Assembly: GCF_004801395.1 (NCBI RefSeq)
Contig: NZ_SSOA01000001.1
Span: forward strand, 186,001-250,000
Direction of reading: 5' to 3'
Length of the DNA stretch: 64,000 bases
Source: Gillisella terrae
Lineage (GTDB): Bacteria > Pseudomonadota > Alphaproteobacteria > Rhizobiales > Rhizobiaceae
Positions 17,529 to 27,946 of the stretch are shown here, piece after piece. Below the pieces are notes generated by a model. It was not told where the DNA came from. It was given only the letters and a program-made list of their open reading frames with translations, and ran no database searches. The position numbers and the translations under genes were made by a program. Numbering within the stretch: position 1 is the first letter of the stretch; each line of letters opens with the position of its first letter.

Positions 17529-18299
17529 TTACGCCGTCCAGCCGCCATCGATGGATATATGCGTCCCGGTGATTTGCTGGGCCGCCTCACTGGCCAGATA
17601 GATAGCGCAAGCGGCCACCTGTTCGACAGTCACAAACTCCTTGGTGGCTTGCGAGGCCAGAATGACGTCCTTCTTGACCTGTTCTTCGGTCATGCCACGG
17701 GCTTTGGCCGTATCGGGGATCTGCTTTTCCACCAGCGGGGTCAGCACATAGCCGGGGCAAATGGCGTTGACGGTCACACCATGTTCGGCAAGCTCAAGCG
17801 CTGCGGTCTTGGTCAGACCCATGATCCCGTGTTTGGCGGTGACATAGGCTGATTTGAATGGCGAGGCCACCAGGCCATGGGCTGACGCGATGTTGATGAT
17901 GCGGCCAGATTTTTTGCCCTTCATGTTTGGAATGGCGGCGCGCATGGTGTGAAAGGCGCTCGACATATTGATGGCAATGATCTGATCCCATTTTTCAATC
18001 GGGAATTCCTCAATCGGAGCCACATGCTGGATGCCAGCATTGTTGACCAGCACGTCAATACCGCCAAACTGCGAAATGGCGGTTTCAATCATATCAGTAA
18101 TTTCAGCCGGTTTGGTCATGTCGGCAGCGTGATAAATCACCTTGCCGCCTTTGGCTTCCAGCTCTTTGCGGATTTTTTCAATCTCGTCAGCAGGGCCAAA
18201 GCCGTTGATCAGCAGGTTGGCACCTTCTTGTGCAAAAGCGCGCGCAATTCCAAGGCCGATACCACTGGTGGAACCGGTTACAACAACATTTCTTTTCAT
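17529..18299 (-). CDS. bdhA: 3-hydroxybutyrate dehydrogenase
   Basis: Short-chain NAD-dependent dehydrogenase, 256 aa from ATG 18299 with AAGGAAG upstream, oxidising D-3-hydroxybutyrate to acetoacetate in poly-3-hydroxybutyrate use. Cofactor motif TGSTSGIGLGIA, NNAGIQHV, catalytic Ser in NIASAHG and the Y-x3-K pair in SAYVTAKHG, and the family-typical ends ICPGYVLTPLVEKQIPD and ISIDGGWTA. In S. meliloti, bdhA and xdhA are also neighbours, so this order with xdhA-xdhB is probably ancestral in the family. Confidence 0.95.
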   Translation of the reverse strand: MKRNVVVTGSTSGIGLGIARAFAQEGANLLINGFGPADEIEKIRKELEAKGGKVIYHAADMTKPAEITDMIETAISQFGGIDVLVNNAGIQHVAPIEEFPIEKWDQIIAINMSSAFHTMRAAIPNMKGKKSGRIINIASAHGLVASPFKSAYVTAKHGIMGLTKTAALELAEHGVTVNAICPGYVLTPLVEKQIPDTAKARGMTEEQVKKDVILASQATKEFVTVEQVAACAIYLASEAAQQITGTHISIDGGWTA

Positions 18300-18610
18300 C
18301 GCTTCTTCCTTTTCGGTGAGGGCATGTGACAGGTGTTGCAAAGTGGTTTGCCTGCTTTTGAGAGTTGCAGCCAGACCCGATTCAATTTCCCCGATTATAT
18401 TTATATGGGTAGCCTATGCCCAAAAGCCAGCGCTTGGCAATTCGGCTTTTGGTTGGCGGCTTTCATCTGTAAAGATGGGTTGAAGGGTATAAATGCCCTG
18501 TTGAATAACAGGAAATCTTCGTTTACGTTTCTTTTTCAAGGTTGTATGCGGCTAAAAACTTCATTTTGCGCGCATTTCGAAAATAAAACGAAAGCTCTGG
18601 GAGGAGTGTC
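18300..18610. promoter_or_regulatory. Divergent control region of bdhA and glpK
   Basis: 311 bp without a gene. Next to glpK it contains TTTCG-N9-CGAAA (18575-18593), an inverted repeat with the TTTCG half-sites typical of DeoR/GlpR-type repressors. Elsewhere no clear element is seen. Confidence 0.45.
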
Positions 18611-20104
18611 ATGGCTAGGTTTGTGCTGGCAATTGATCAGGGAACAACATCCAGTCGCGCGATTGTGTTTGATGAGGCCATGCGCATTGTTGGTCGCGGC
18701 CAAAAAGAATTTCCGCAAATTTTTCCGCAATCCGGTTGGGTTGAGCATGAGCCCGAAGCGATCTGGGAGAGCGTAACCCAGTGCATTCGCGAGGCCTTGG
18801 CGCGGGCGCGCATCACCCTCGCTGATATTGCCGCCATTGGCATTACCAACCAGCGCGAAACCGTGGTGGTCTGGGAGCGCGACACCGGCAAAGCCATCCA
18901 TAACGCCATTGTCTGGCAGGATCGTCGCACGGCTGCTTTTTGCGAAAAGCTCAAAGGCGATGGGCTGGAAGCACTGTTTACCGAAAAAACCGGCCTGCTG
19001 CTCGATCCGTATTTTTCCGGCACCAAGCTGTCGTGGCTATTGGACCATGTGGAGGGTGCACGCGAAAAGGCCGAGAAGGGCGCACTCTGCTTTGGTACCA
19101 TTGATACCTATCTGATCTGGCGGCTCACCGGTCGCAAGAGCTTTGTCACCGATGCCACCAATGCCTCGCGCACCCTGCTTTATAATATCGCTGATAACCA
19201 GTGGGATGAGGAGCTGTTGAAACTCCTGAACATCCCCGCCGTGATGTTGCCGCAGGTGATGGATTGCGCCGCCGATTTTGGCGTCACAGACGTGGCCGTG
19301 CTGGGGGCAGAGGTGCCGATTTTGGGTGTGGCTGGCGATCAGCAGGCAGCCACCATTGGCCAGGCCTGTTTTGCGCCGGGCATGGTTAAATCCACCTATG
19401 GCACGGGTTGTTTTGCGTTGCTCAACACCGGCACAGATCGGGTGGTGTCGAAAAACCGATTGCTCACCACCATTGCCTATCGCATGGATGGCAAAACCAC
19501 CTACGCGCTGGAAGGCTCCATCTTCATTGCCGGTGCGGCCGTGCAATGGCTGCGTGATGGGCTGAAGGTGATTGGTGATGCGGCAGAAGCCGGCAATCTG
19601 GCAGCATCAGCTGATCCAAACCAGCAGGTCTATCTGGTGCCGGCCTTCACCGGCATGGGTGCACCGTGGTGGGATCCCGACGCCCGTGGCGCTATGTTTG
19701 GCCTGACGCGCAACAGCGGCCCTGCCGAATTTGCCTGTGCGGCGCTGGAGGCTGTTTGCTTCCAGACCCGCGATCTTCTGGATGCGATGCATAAGGATTG
19801 GCAAAACGGCCATGACGAGATGGTGTTGCGGGTGGATGGCGGCATGGCGGCCTCAGACTGGACCATGCAGCGTCTGGCGGATTTGCTGAATGCGCCCGTG
19901 GATCGCCCCGCGATTATTGAAACCACCGCTTTGGGGGCCGCTTTTCTGGCCGCCAGCCGCGCGGGTCTGTGGCCCGGCATGGATGAATTTGCCAAGGCCT
20001 GGGCGCGCGATTATCGGTTTGAGCCGGTGATGAAGGAAGATTTGCGTTTGGCCAAGCACACAGGCTGGCAAGATGCTGTGCGTCGCACCTTGACCCATTT
20101 TTGA
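18611..20104 (+). CDS. glpK: Glycerol kinase
   Basis: FGGY-family kinase phosphorylating glycerol to sn-glycerol 3-phosphate, 497 aa. Characteristic segments: [23 protein letters not shown]-type ([16 protein letters not shown]), [38 protein letters not shown] with the catalytic Asp region, [16 protein letters not shown] and the second FGGY signature around [23 protein letters not shown]. Start ATG 18611 preceded by GGGAGGAG. No glpD or glpF lies nearby. Confidence 0.97.
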   Translation: MARFVLAIDQGTTSSRAIVFDEAMRIVGRGQKEFPQIFPQSGWVEHEPEAIWESVTQCIREALARARITLADIAAIGITNQRETVVVWERDTGKAIHNAIVWQDRRTAAFCEKLKGDGLEALFTEKTGLLLDPYFSGTKLSWLLDHVEGAREKAEKGALCFGTIDTYLIWRLTGRKSFVTDATNASRTLLYNIADNQWDEELLKLLNIPAVMLPQVMDCAADFGVTDVAVLGAEVPILGVAGDQQAATIGQACFAPGMVKSTYGTGCFALLNTGTDRVVSKNRLLTTIAYRMDGKTTYALEGSIFIAGAAVQWLRDGLKVIGDAAEAGNLAASADPNQQVYLVPAFTGMGAPWWDPDARGAMFGLTRNSGPAEFACAALEAVCFQTRDLLDAMHKDWQNGHDEMVLRVDGGMAASDWTMQRLADLLNAPVDRPAIIETTALGAAFLAASRAGLWPGMDEFAKAWARDYRFEPVMKEDLRLAKHTGWQDAVRRTLTHF

Positions 20105-20146
20105 TGTTTTGAATCAACAGTGTGAAAAGTTGAGTCAGCTACCGGC

Positions 20147-20172
20147 TTTACCCCTTTGAATATAGGGGTAAA
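20147..20172. terminator. Stem-loop after glpK
   Basis: 9-bp perfect inverted repeat (TTTACCCCT with AGGGGTAAA, 8-base loop) 43 bp after the glpK stop. No T-run, so it may be an operator for the following gene instead. Confidence 0.4.
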
Positions 20173-20281
20173 TTCGCATGTATTCATGGGATCGTCTTTT
20201 TTCTGAACAATGCGTTTTCAACCCGGCGTTTGCGCTCGCGCCCGCTGGTCGCTATCTCTGTGTCAATGATAGGAGATAGTG

Positions 20282-21328
20282 ATGGAACTCGGACTTTATA
20301 CCTTTGCGGATGTCGATCCCAATGCCGCCAACAAAGGCTTGGAGGCCAAGCGCCGGGTGGATGAGCTGCTGGAGGAAATTCAGCTGGCTGATGAGGTCGG
20401 TTTGGATGTCTTTGGTCTTGGTGAGCATCACCGCCCCGATTATATGGCGTCTTCGCCCGCTACCATTCTGGCGGCGGCGGCGGTGAAAACCAAAAACATC
20501 CGGCTCACCAGTGCCGTCAGCGTGCTCAGCTCAGACGATCCGGTGCGGGTGTTTCAGCAATTTGCCACTGTGGATCTGCTCTCAGGTGGGCGGGTGGAAA
20601 TGATGGCCGGGCGCGGCTCCTTCATTGAGAGCTTTCCTTTGTTCGGCTATGATCTTGAAGATTATGATCTTTTGTTTGCTGAAAAACTTCAGCTCTTGAT
20701 GGAAATCCGCGAAAACGAAGTGGTGTCCTGGCAGGGAGAAACCCGCAAACCCATTCAGGGAAGAGGGGTTTATCCGCGCCCGCTGCAAGACCCTCTGCCT
20801 TTGTGGATTGCGGTGGGTGGTACGCCACAATCGGTGGCACGGGCAGGCGCACTTGGCCTGCCTTTGGCGCTGGCCATCATTGGTGGGGAGCCGCATCGGT
20901 TTGCGCCTTTGTTTAATCTCTACCGCCAGAGCGCCGAGCGCACCGGAACGGATCCCTCCCTGTTGAAGACCTCCATCAATGTGCATGGATTCATTCATGA
21001 AACCGACCAATCGGCGGCCGATATTTTCTATGAACCGCAGGCCGTGGTGATGAATCGCATTGGCCGAGAACGCGGCTGGGGGCCGACCAACCGCGCCCAT
21101 TTTGATGCCAGCCGTGGGCCGCAGGGCGCTTTGTTTGTGGGCAGCCCCGAAACCGTGGCCGAGAAGATCATTGCGCATCACAAGATCTTCAAGAACGATC
21201 GCTTCTTGCTGCAAATGGCCATTGGCCCCATGCCGCATAAAGAGATCATGAAGGGCATCGAGCTTTATGGTTCGAAAGTGGCCCCTCTGGTGCGCGAGGC
21301 ATTGACCGCAAACACGTTGGGGGCGTAA
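20282..21328 (+). CDS. LLM-class flavin-dependent oxidoreductase
   Basis: Luciferase-like monooxygenase fold protein, 348 aa, presumably FMNH2-dependent. ATG 20282 with AGGAG six bases upstream. Visible: [73 protein letters not shown] (split over residues 60-110), and [17 protein letters not shown] near the C-terminus. The real substrate is unknown. The map gene starts 33 bp downstream in the same direction. Confidence 0.9.
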   Translation: MELGLYTFADVDPNAANKGLEAKRRVDELLEEIQLADEVGLDVFGLGEHHRPDYMASSPATILAAAAVKTKNIRLTSAVSVLSSDDPVRVFQQFATVDLLSGGRVEMMAGRGSFIESFPLFGYDLEDYDLLFAEKLQLLMEIRENEVVSWQGETRKPIQGRGVYPRPLQDPLPLWIAVGGTPQSVARAGALGLPLALAIIGGEPHRFAPLFNLYRQSAERTGTDPSLLKTSINVHGFIHETDQSAADIFYEPQAVVMNRIGRERGWGPTNRAHFDASRGPQGALFVGSPETVAEKIIAHHKIFKNDRFLLQMAIGPMPHKEIMKGIELYGSKVAPLVREALTANTLGA

Positions 21329-21361
21329 GCCAGCCAAAAACCAAACTTTGAAAGCGTGCCA

Positions 21362-22117
21362 ATGATTATTGCCAATGATGATGAATTGCAGGGCCTGAAG
21401 GAAATTGGCCGTCTGTGCGGTCTTGCAGTCAAAACCATGGCAGCCTCGCTTGAGCCCGGCATCACCACCCGTGAGCTGGATTTGATTGGCCGTAAAGTGC
21501 TGGAGGATGCCGGTGCGCAATCGGCACCGGAGCTATGCTACAAATTTCCGGGTGCCACCTGCATCAGTGTTAATGAAGAGGTGGCACATGGCATTCCCGG
21601 TGATCGGGTGATCAAGCCCGGCGATCTGGTCAATATCGATGTCTCGGCCGAGAAAAACGGTTTCTTCGGCGATACCGGAGCCTCTTTTCTGGTACCGCCC
21701 GGCAAGCCGAAGACTGAGCGCCTGCTGCGCGATGGCAAGCGGGCGCTGTTTTTGGGTATTCAGCAGGTCAAAGCCGGATTTCCCTTTGCAGGCATTGGCC
21801 GCGCCATTGGTGCCTTTGCCGATAGCCACCGCTATACGCTGATTGAAAATCTGGCCAGCCATGGCGTGGGTCGCTCACTGCATGAAGAGCCGCGCGAGCT
21901 CTCGACCTGGGCGGACCCGGATGAAACCCGGATCATGGCCGAGGGGCAGGTGTTTACCATCGAGCCGTTTTTGTCGCTGGGTGGCCAATGGGCCGAAGAT
22001 GGCGGCGGCGATGATCAATGGACGCTCTATAGTGAGCCACGGGCGCTCACCGTGCAATTTGAGCACACTGTGGTGGCCACCAAAAGCGGACCGCTGATTT
22101 TGACTCTTGTGGAGTAA
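21362..22117 (+). CDS. map: Methionine aminopeptidase type I, probably a second copy
   Basis: Type I methionine aminopeptidase, 251 aa, removing N-terminal Met from proteins. The metal ligands are all in place: Asp in NIDVSAEKNG, Asp in FGDTGASF, His in SHGVGRSLHEEP, Glu in FTIEPFL and Glu in VQFEHTVVAT. The usual TGHGIGR reads ASHGVGR here. The placement after an oxidoreductase, away from ribosomal genes, and this divergence suggest a paralogue. Start: ATG 21362, though GTG 21356 is possible. A 14-base unit containing GTGGAGTAACGG, which includes the stop codon, is duplicated in tandem at 22109-22134. Confidence 0.88.
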   Translation: MIIANDDELQGLKEIGRLCGLAVKTMAASLEPGITTRELDLIGRKVLEDAGAQSAPELCYKFPGATCISVNEEVAHGIPGDRVIKPGDLVNIDVSAEKNGFFGDTGASFLVPPGKPKTERLLRDGKRALFLGIQQVKAGFPFAGIGRAIGAFADSHRYTLIENLASHGVGRSLHEEPRELSTWADPDETRIMAEGQVFTIEPFLSLGGQWAEDGGGDDQWTLYSEPRALTVQFEHTVVATKSGPLILTLVE

Positions 22118-22233
22118 CGGGCGTGGAGTAACGGCGGATTGAAACACGGATTTGTGACCCGATCCGCCGGCTCGCTTCGCTCCCATCAAAAATTATGAAT
22201 TGTCAGGTTTTGCCTGTGGTGCGATAGCAGGTC

Positions 22234-23439
22234 ATGAGCACCGTACAATCTCGCCGATCTCTCGTTCTTGCCGCCATAGCCGGTGCCTTGGCCATGGCAT
22301 CGGCCATGGGCTTTGGCCGTTTTTCCTTCACGCCGATTTTGCCCGGCATGATGACCGATCTGGGGCTTTCGGCCAGCGATGCGGGCTTGATTGCGTCTGG
22401 CAATTTTGCAGGCTATCTGGTGGGGGCCGTGCTGGCGGGCAATAGTTTTGCCAGCGGACGAGAGCGCGGGCTGGCGATTTTATCACTTTTGCTCAATGCT
22501 GTTTTGCTGGCGGCGATGGCCCTGACCAGTGACGTTGACGTCTTCGTGTTTGTGCGGTTTTTATCCGGTGTTGCCAGCGCGTTTTCACTGATTTTCTCAA
22601 GCTCCGTTGTGTTGTCCTTTGCTGCTGGCAGTGAGCACGCGCAATCCACCCATTTTGGCGGTGTGGGCTTTGGCATCGCGCTGTCCTCTTTGCTGGTCTT
22701 TGTGATTGGTCAGATGCACGGCCTGTTTGGCCTCGCTGGCTGGCGGCTGGATTGGCTGGTTGGTGCAGCTGTCAGCTTTGCAGCCACCATTTTGGTGGCC
22801 GCGATGTTGCCTCGTGTGGATAGTGCCCGCGCCCGGCAAGCCCCGGAGGGCAAGCTGATCTGGACACGCAAATTTCTGCTGTTGCTGTCGTCCTACGGCC
22901 TGTTTGGCTTTGGCTATGTCATCACCGCCACCTTTATCGTCACCATGGCCCGGATGGCTCACACAGGTGCGGTGATCGAGTATCTCTCATGGTTTTTGGC
23001 CGGTCTTGCCGCGGCCATTGCCCTGTTTGTCTGGCACCCGCTGATGCTGCGACTGGACCTGGTTGGGGCCTATTGCGTGGCGCTGCTGCTGGAAGCGATC
23101 GGGGTGTTTTGCTCCGTTGCTTTGCCCGGCGTGGCAGCGCCTTTGGTGGGCGGCGTGGCGCTGGGCGCAACGTTCATGACCATTACGGCCTATGGTTTGC
23201 GACTGGGGCGGGTGCTGGCCCCCAAAAGCCCACGCAAGGCGCTCTCGATGATGACGGCAGCGTTTGGCGTTGGCCAGATCATCGGCCCGCTGGTGGCCGG
23301 TGCCGTCGCCCAGCGTAGCGGCAGTTTCACCCTCCCAAGCCTGATCGCAGCTTTTGTGCTGCTGCTCAGCCTTGTTTTGGCCTCATCCCTGTGGACAAGC
23401 ATGCAAAAGGCAAAAAGTCAGGCCATTACAAATGCGTAA
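22234..23439 (+). CDS. MFS permease, YbfB/YjiJ family
   Basis: Major facilitator permease with about 12 membrane helices, 401 aa. The N-terminal ALAMASAMGFGRFSFTPILPGM is typical of the YbfB/YjiJ family, whose substrates are mostly unknown. No regulator is adjacent. A weak 7-bp stem (GGCGGAT and ATCCGCC) lies between map and this gene at about 22133-22168. Confidence 0.85.
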   Translation: MSTVQSRRSLVLAAIAGALAMASAMGFGRFSFTPILPGMMTDLGLSASDAGLIASGNFAGYLVGAVLAGNSFASGRERGLAILSLLLNAVLLAAMALTSDVDVFVFVRFLSGVASAFSLIFSSSVVLSFAAGSEHAQSTHFGGVGFGIALSSLLVFVIGQMHGLFGLAGWRLDWLVGAAVSFAATILVAAMLPRVDSARARQAPEGKLIWTRKFLLLLSSYGLFGFGYVITATFIVTMARMAHTGAVIEYLSWFLAGLAAAIALFVWHPLMLRLDLVGAYCVALLLEAIGVFCSVALPGVAAPLVGGVALGATFMTITAYGLRLGRVLAPKSPRKALSMMTAAFGVGQIIGPLVAGAVAQRSGSFTLPSLIAAFVLLLSLVLASSLWTSMQKAKSQAITNA

Positions 23440-23535
23440 GGATAGTTCTGCGCTCTTGTCGCATTGCAGTAACTGACTTAGTTTGCGGCTAAGGTAAGCC
23501 GCCAATATCGAATACTGTCAGGAAAGTCAGTCCCC

Positions 23536-24786
23536 GTGTTTCACTCATTCTTCCCCAAACCTAAAGTGTTCTTTATATCCGCCATTGTGTGGACATTGGT
23601 GTGTATATTTGGTTGGTACCTTTATGTGGCAGGGCTGGGTGACAGTCTTGGATTTGCCGCGCCAGCGGATGGGAAAGAGCCGTTTGACCTGACGTATTTT
23701 CTGATGCCGAGTAATGTTTGGTTTTATGGCTATTTTGCTTTGTGTCTGGTAGTGTTTGGTATTGTTTGGCACATCAAAGCCAAAGATAACCCATGGAAAG
23801 TCTGGTCTATCTGGGGTTCGATATTGATCATCTGCGTCACCTATTTTGGCGTGCAGATTTCGGTTGTCATCAATAACTTTCGTCGGCCGTTTGGTGATCT
23901 GCTTCAAAATGCACTTGCGCAAAAGCCGGGTATTACCGTCTGGAATTTTTATGATCTCCAGATTGTTTTTGTGAAAATCGCGTTTCTCAGTATGGCTGTG
24001 TCTATTCTGACAGACTTTTTCACCAGCCACTATATTTTCCGCTGGCGCACGGCGATGAACGACTTTTACATGTCGAAATGGGAAAAGCTGCGCCACATTG
24101 AAGGTGCTTCCCAGCGTGTGCAGGAAGACACAATGCGCTTTTCCAGCACGCTGGAAGGTCTTGGCATCACCTTGATCAATTCGGTCATGACGTTGGTTGT
24201 GTTCTTGCCAATCCTGTTTTCTTTGTCTTCTTACGTCACGGATTTGCCAATTATTGGCGAAATTCCGCATTCATTGTTTTGGCTGGCACTGTTTTGGTCT
24301 GCATTTGGCACGATCCTTCTGGCGACGGTTGGCATCAAACTGCCTGGTCTCAACTTTCGCAATCAGCGCGTTGAAGCGGCCTATCGTAAAGAACTGGTGT
24401 ATGGCGAAGACCATGCAGACCGGGCCGAGCCAGCAACAGTGAAAGAATTGTTTGCAAACGTTCGCAAAAATTATTTCCGGATGTATTTCCACTATCTCTA
24501 CTTTAACGTTGCCCGTTACTTCTACATACAAGCTGATGCAGTGTTCTTGTTAACAATGCTGGTTCCCACAATTGTTGCAGGTAAAATCACCTATGGCATA
24601 TATCAGCAAATCGCGACTGCCTTTGGGCAAGTGAGTAGTTCTTTCCAATATTTGGTTAGTTCCTGGACAACAATTATCGAGCTGCTTTCGATCCATAAGC
24701 GTCTTAAAGCTTTTGAGGCCGCCATTGATGACGAGCCGTTGCCGGAGATTGATCAGCGCTACATGGCGCGGCAAGAGCAGGATTAA
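23536..24786 (+). CDS. bacA: Peptide transporter BacA/SbmA
   Basis: Inner-membrane proton-driven peptide importer of the SbmA/BacA family, 416 aa. In Sinorhizobium and Brucella BacA is needed for chronic host infection, for uptake of host antimicrobial peptides, and for very-long-chain fatty acid modification of lipid A. Starts at a GTG (MFHSFFPKP, as in known rhizobial BacA) with AGGAAAG nine bases upstream. Membrane segments at about 12-32, 60-80, 90-110, 140-160, 200-225 and 245-270, followed by a cytoplasmic part without an ATP-binding domain. IQADAVFLLTMLVPTIVAG and GQVSSSFQYLVSSW are family-typical. A strong terminator follows. Confidence 0.93.
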   Translation: MFHSFFPKPKVFFISAIVWTLVCIFGWYLYVAGLGDSLGFAAPADGKEPFDLTYFLMPSNVWFYGYFALCLVVFGIVWHIKAKDNPWKVWSIWGSILIICVTYFGVQISVVINNFRRPFGDLLQNALAQKPGITVWNFYDLQIVFVKIAFLSMAVSILTDFFTSHYIFRWRTAMNDFYMSKWEKLRHIEGASQRVQEDTMRFSSTLEGLGITLINSVMTLVVFLPILFSLSSYVTDLPIIGEIPHSLFWLALFWSAFGTILLATVGIKLPGLNFRNQRVEAAYRKELVYGEDHADRAEPATVKELFANVRKNYFRMYFHYLYFNVARYFYIQADAVFLLTMLVPTIVAGKITYGIYQQIATAFGQVSSSFQYLVSSWTTIIELLSIHKRLKAFEAAIDDEPLPEIDQRYMARQEQD

Positions 24787-24815
24787 CATCCTTCACGGGT
24801 TTTGATGCAGCAATG

Positions 24816-24846
24816 AAAACGGTCGGGATTTCCCGGCCGTTTTGCG
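24816..24846 (+). terminator. Terminator of bacA
   Basis: 13-bp stem with one G-T pair (AAAACGGTCGGGA with TCCCGGCCGTTTT), TT loop, ending in TTTT, 30 bp after the bacA stop. Confidence 0.85.
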
Positions 24847-24952
24847 TTTCGCGGCAAAGGACTTGATAGCAGGCAAAGTGGGTGGGCTATAGTCACAGGC
24901 GCTGTCCTGCGCTATCACTCTTTGCATCGTGGTTTAGAGGGAACCTTTCTGT

Positions 24953-25531
24953 ATGCTTATTCTCATTCTTGGCCTCGTTCTGTTTTTGGGCCTGCATTTG
25001 ATCCGCACCGTGCTACCCGGCGTGCGCGCGGCCATGGTGGAGCGATTGGGGCTAAACGGCTGGAAGGTTGTGCACGCCACTCTGGCCATTTTATCCATGA
25101 TGATTATCATTTACGGCTATAGCATTGCGCCCGTGGTCAATGTCTGGTTTCCGCCCATGGGCATGAACCACCTGACCATTACCCTGATGCTGATTGCCAC
25201 CATCTGTCTGGTGGCGGGTCTTTTGCCCGCAGGCCGCATCGTGGTTTTGACCAAGCACCCGATGGTGCTGGCCATCAAAATCTGGGCGCTGTCGCATCTT
25301 TTGTCCAATGGCGATGAGCGCTCGATCATTCTGTTTGCTGCGTTTTTGGCCTGGGGCGTGATTTTGCGTATTTCTATGAAGCGCCGCCTGCGCGCCGCTG
25401 AGATTGTGCCAAAAGCATTTGTATCGGCAAAATATGACCTCTATGCCGTGGTGCTAGGCGTTGCGATATGGGCGGCAATCACCTTCAAACTGCACGAATT
25501 GCTGATTGGTGTGGCTCCGCTTGCGATGTAA
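24953..25531 (+). CDS. NnrU family membrane protein
   Basis: Integral membrane protein with about five helices, 192 aa, of the NnrU family. NnrU was named from denitrification gene clusters, and homologues relate to plant Z-ISO isomerase; its action here is unknown. Visible: LGLHLIRTVLPGVR, KVVHATLAILSM, TKHPMVLAIKIWALSHLLSNGDERS with conserved His residues that bind haem or metal in related proteins, and RLRAAEIVPKAFV. No nitrite or nitric oxide reductase genes are near. Its TAA stop joins directly to a family-2 repeat. Confidence 0.88.
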   Translation: MLILILGLVLFLGLHLIRTVLPGVRAAMVERLGLNGWKVVHATLAILSMMIIIYGYSIAPVVNVWFPPMGMNHLTITLMLIATICLVAGLLPAGRIVVLTKHPMVLAIKIWALSHLLSNGDERSIILFAAFLAWGVILRISMKRRLRAAEIVPKAFVSAKYDLYAVVLGVAIWAAITFKLHELLIGVAPLAM

Positions 25532-25665
25532 TACGAAGATTCATTGAAAATGACTCTTCGTATCCTTTTTGCAAATATCTCAAGCCCGTGATGCATTTGA
25601 GATATTTGCAATTTCTTCAAGGCGAGGATGCGTGAGCATCTTCGAGACTTGGCATAAAATGACGA
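25530..25665 (+). repeat. Family-2 triple-hairpin repeat, copy 1
   Basis: Three successive stem-loops: ATACGAAGA...TCTTCGTAT (25531-25563), GCAAATATCTCA...TGAGATATTTGC (25571-25610), and an imperfect one from TTCAAGGCGAGGATGC to GAGACTTGG. A second copy with about 80-90% identity by eye lies at 55620-55745. Both begin with the stop codon of the upstream gene (TAATACGAAGA). Confidence 0.85.
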
Positions 25666-25782
25666 TTTACGGGGGGCTTGAGCCATGAATTGCCATCCGC
25701 CCCCTTACAATAGTGTAAAAATCGGGTAGAAGGCGCAGCATCAGTTGATCGATTGAAACATGGCTTGAGCCCGGAATTTGTT

Positions 25783-26454
25783 ATGGCAGACCAAAACGAC
25801 AGCTTTATTCGCGAAGTGAATGATGAACTCCGCTCGGAGCAGATGCAGCGCGCCTGGCGCAGGCTTGGGCCGATCATCATAACGCTTGCCGTTCTGGTTG
25901 TTCTGGGCACGGCGGGCTATCGCGTTTATGATTACTGGACCGATGACCGTTCATCGCAGTCTGGCGATCAATTTCTGGCAGCGCAAAAGCTGGCAGCCGA
26001 TGGCAAGACAGATGAAGCTTTGAAGGCGTTTGAGGCGCTGGAAAAAACCGGCTTCGGCAGCTATCCTGTTTTGGCAGAGTTTCGCTCGGCCAGTCTGCTG
26101 GCGCAAAAGGGTGATGCGAAGGGTGCTATTGCCGCTTTTCAGGCGCTTGGCAAAGACAATGCCGTGCCGGAAGCGCTTCGCGATGTGGCCCATATTCGCG
26201 CTGGCTGGTTGCTGATCGACAATGGCACCTATGAGCAGGTGTCGGCGGAAGTGGAAGCTTTGGCAACACCCGCAAACGGCATGCGCAGCTCTGCCCGCGA
26301 GGCTTTGGGCCTTGCCGCCTACAAGGCTGGCCAGCTGGACCGCGCCCGCGAATGGTTTGAGCAGATTGTGGAAGACACGCAGGCACCGCGCAATGTCAGC
26401 AACCGCGCCCAAATTATGCTGGACAATATCGCTGCCGCAACAAAGACTTCTTAA
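25783..26454 (+). CDS. Membrane-anchored TPR protein upstream of der
   Basis: Inner-membrane protein of 223 aa with a short cytoplasmic N-terminus, one membrane helix (about 26-46, LGPIIITLAVLVVLGTAGY) and a periplasmic TPR_21-like region (about 60-220) similar in layout to YfgM, which works with the Sec translocon and chaperones. ATG 25783 (MADQNDSFIREVNDEL) fits the family. It precedes der, as yfgM and bamB precede der in many proteobacteria, which supports this assignment. Confidence 0.82.
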   Translation: MADQNDSFIREVNDELRSEQMQRAWRRLGPIIITLAVLVVLGTAGYRVYDYWTDDRSSQSGDQFLAAQKLAADGKTDEALKAFEALEKTGFGSYPVLAEFRSASLLAQKGDAKGAIAAFQALGKDNAVPEALRDVAHIRAGWLLIDNGTYEQVSAEVEALATPANGMRSSAREALGLAAYKAGQLDRAREWFEQIVEDTQAPRNVSNRAQIMLDNIAAATKTS

Positions 26455-26503
26455 TTTGACACGTGCCCGGAAACGGGTGGCAACAACCGGATACTAAAAT
26501 TTC

Positions 26504-27937
26504 ATGAGCTTTACCGTCGCCATCGTCGGACGTCCCAATGTGGGCAAATCCACGCTTTTCAACCGTCTGGTTGGCAAGAAGCTGGCGCTTGTCGATGACA
26601 TGCCCGGCGTGACCCGTGATCGGCGCCCCGGCGACGCCAAGCTGGTGGACCTGCGTTTTCGCATTATCGATACCGCAGGTCTGGAAGATGCAGGCCCGGA
26701 GACGCTGGAAGGCCGCATGCGCGCCCAGACGGAAGCGGCAATTGACGAGGCCGATCTGTCGCTGTTTGTGGTCGATGCCAAAATGGGCCTGACCCATGTG
26801 GATAAGACGCTTGCCAATATGCTGCGCAAGCGCGGCAAGCCCGTGGTGCTGGTGGCCAACAAGTCTGAGGCCAAGGGCTCGGACGGCGGCTTTTACGATG
26901 CCTTCACGTTGGGGCTCGGCGAACCTGTGCCGATTTCTGCCGAGCACGGCCAAGGCATGATCGATCTGCGCGATGCGATTGTCGAAGCCCTCGGCGAAGA
27001 CCGTGCCTTCCCGGACGAGGATTATGACGATGTCGCCGAAACCGACATTGCCCTTGCACCAACCGGCGATGATGATGAAGAAGACGAAGATGCGCTGTCG
27101 CTCTACGATGAGAGCAAGCCGCTGCGCGTCGCCATTGTTGGCCGTCCAAATGCTGGCAAGTCAACACTGATCAACCGCTTTCTCGGTGAAGATCGTTTGT
27201 TGACCGGGCCGGAAGCGGGTATTACCCGTGACTCGATTTCGGTGGAATGGGATTGGCGCGGCCGCACCATCAAGATGTTTGATACCGCCGGTATGCGCCG
27301 CAAGGCCCGCGTGACAGAAAAGCTGGAAAAGCTGTCGGTTGCCGATGCGCTGCGCGCCATCCGCTTTGCGGAGACGGTGGTAATTGTGTTTGACGCCACC
27401 ATTCCCTTTGAAAAGCAGGACATTCAGATTGTTGATCTGGTGTTGCGTGAGGGCCGGGCTGCGGTCTTGGCCTTCAATAAGTGGGATCTGGTCGAAGATC
27501 CGCAGGCTCTGTTGGCAGAGCTGCGCGAAAAGACCGAGCGCTTGTTGCCGCAGGCGCGTGGCATTCGCGCCGTTCCCATTGCCGGGCAGACCGGCTATGG
27601 CCTTGAAAAGCTGATGCAATCGATCACCGACACGGATCGGGTGTGGAACAAGCGTATCTCGACTGCCAGGCTGAACCGCTGGCTGGATAGCCAGACGACG
27701 CAGCACCCGCCACCAGCCGTGTCTGGCCGCCGCCTGAAGCTGAAATACATGACACAAGTGAAGGCGCGTCCGCCTGCCTTCATGATTTCCTGCACACGGC
27801 CCGATTCCGTGCCGGAAAGCTATCTTCGCTATCTCACCAATGGTTTGCGCGTTGATTTTGATATGCCCGGCGTGCCAATCCGCATCCACCTGAGGGCGGC
27901 AGACAACCCGTTTGAGGGGCGCAAGCGCAGGCGTTAA
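26504..27937 (+). CDS. der: Ribosome biogenesis GTPase Der
   Basis: Double-domain GTPase required for 50S subunit assembly, 477 aa. First G domain ([28 protein letters not shown]), an acidic linker with DDDEEDED (about 185-195), second G domain ([26 protein letters not shown]) and the C-terminal KH-like domain (about 385-470) ending in KRRR. Probably cotranscribed with the TPR gene upstream (49-bp gap). A bidirectional terminator follows. Confidence 0.98.
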   Translation: MSFTVAIVGRPNVGKSTLFNRLVGKKLALVDDMPGVTRDRRPGDAKLVDLRFRIIDTAGLEDAGPETLEGRMRAQTEAAIDEADLSLFVVDAKMGLTHVDKTLANMLRKRGKPVVLVANKSEAKGSDGGFYDAFTLGLGEPVPISAEHGQGMIDLRDAIVEALGEDRAFPDEDYDDVAETDIALAPTGDDDEEDEDALSLYDESKPLRVAIVGRPNAGKSTLINRFLGEDRLLTGPEAGITRDSISVEWDWRGRTIKMFDTAGMRRKARVTEKLEKLSVADALRAIRFAETVVIVFDATIPFEKQDIQIVDLVLREGRAAVLAFNKWDLVEDPQALLAELREKTERLLPQARGIRAVPIAGQTGYGLEKLMQSITDTDRVWNKRISTARLNRWLDSQTTQHPPPAVSGRRLKLKYMTQVKARPPAFMISCTRPDSVPESYLRYLTNGLRVDFDMPGVPIRIHLRAADNPFEGRKRRR

Positions 27938-27946
27938 GCTGTTTTG

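Noticed and set aside
25530-25665. Possible CRISPR-like or transposon end
   Set aside because: There are no regularly spaced direct repeats, spacers, transposase or target duplications; it is a triple-hairpin intergenic element present in two copies.
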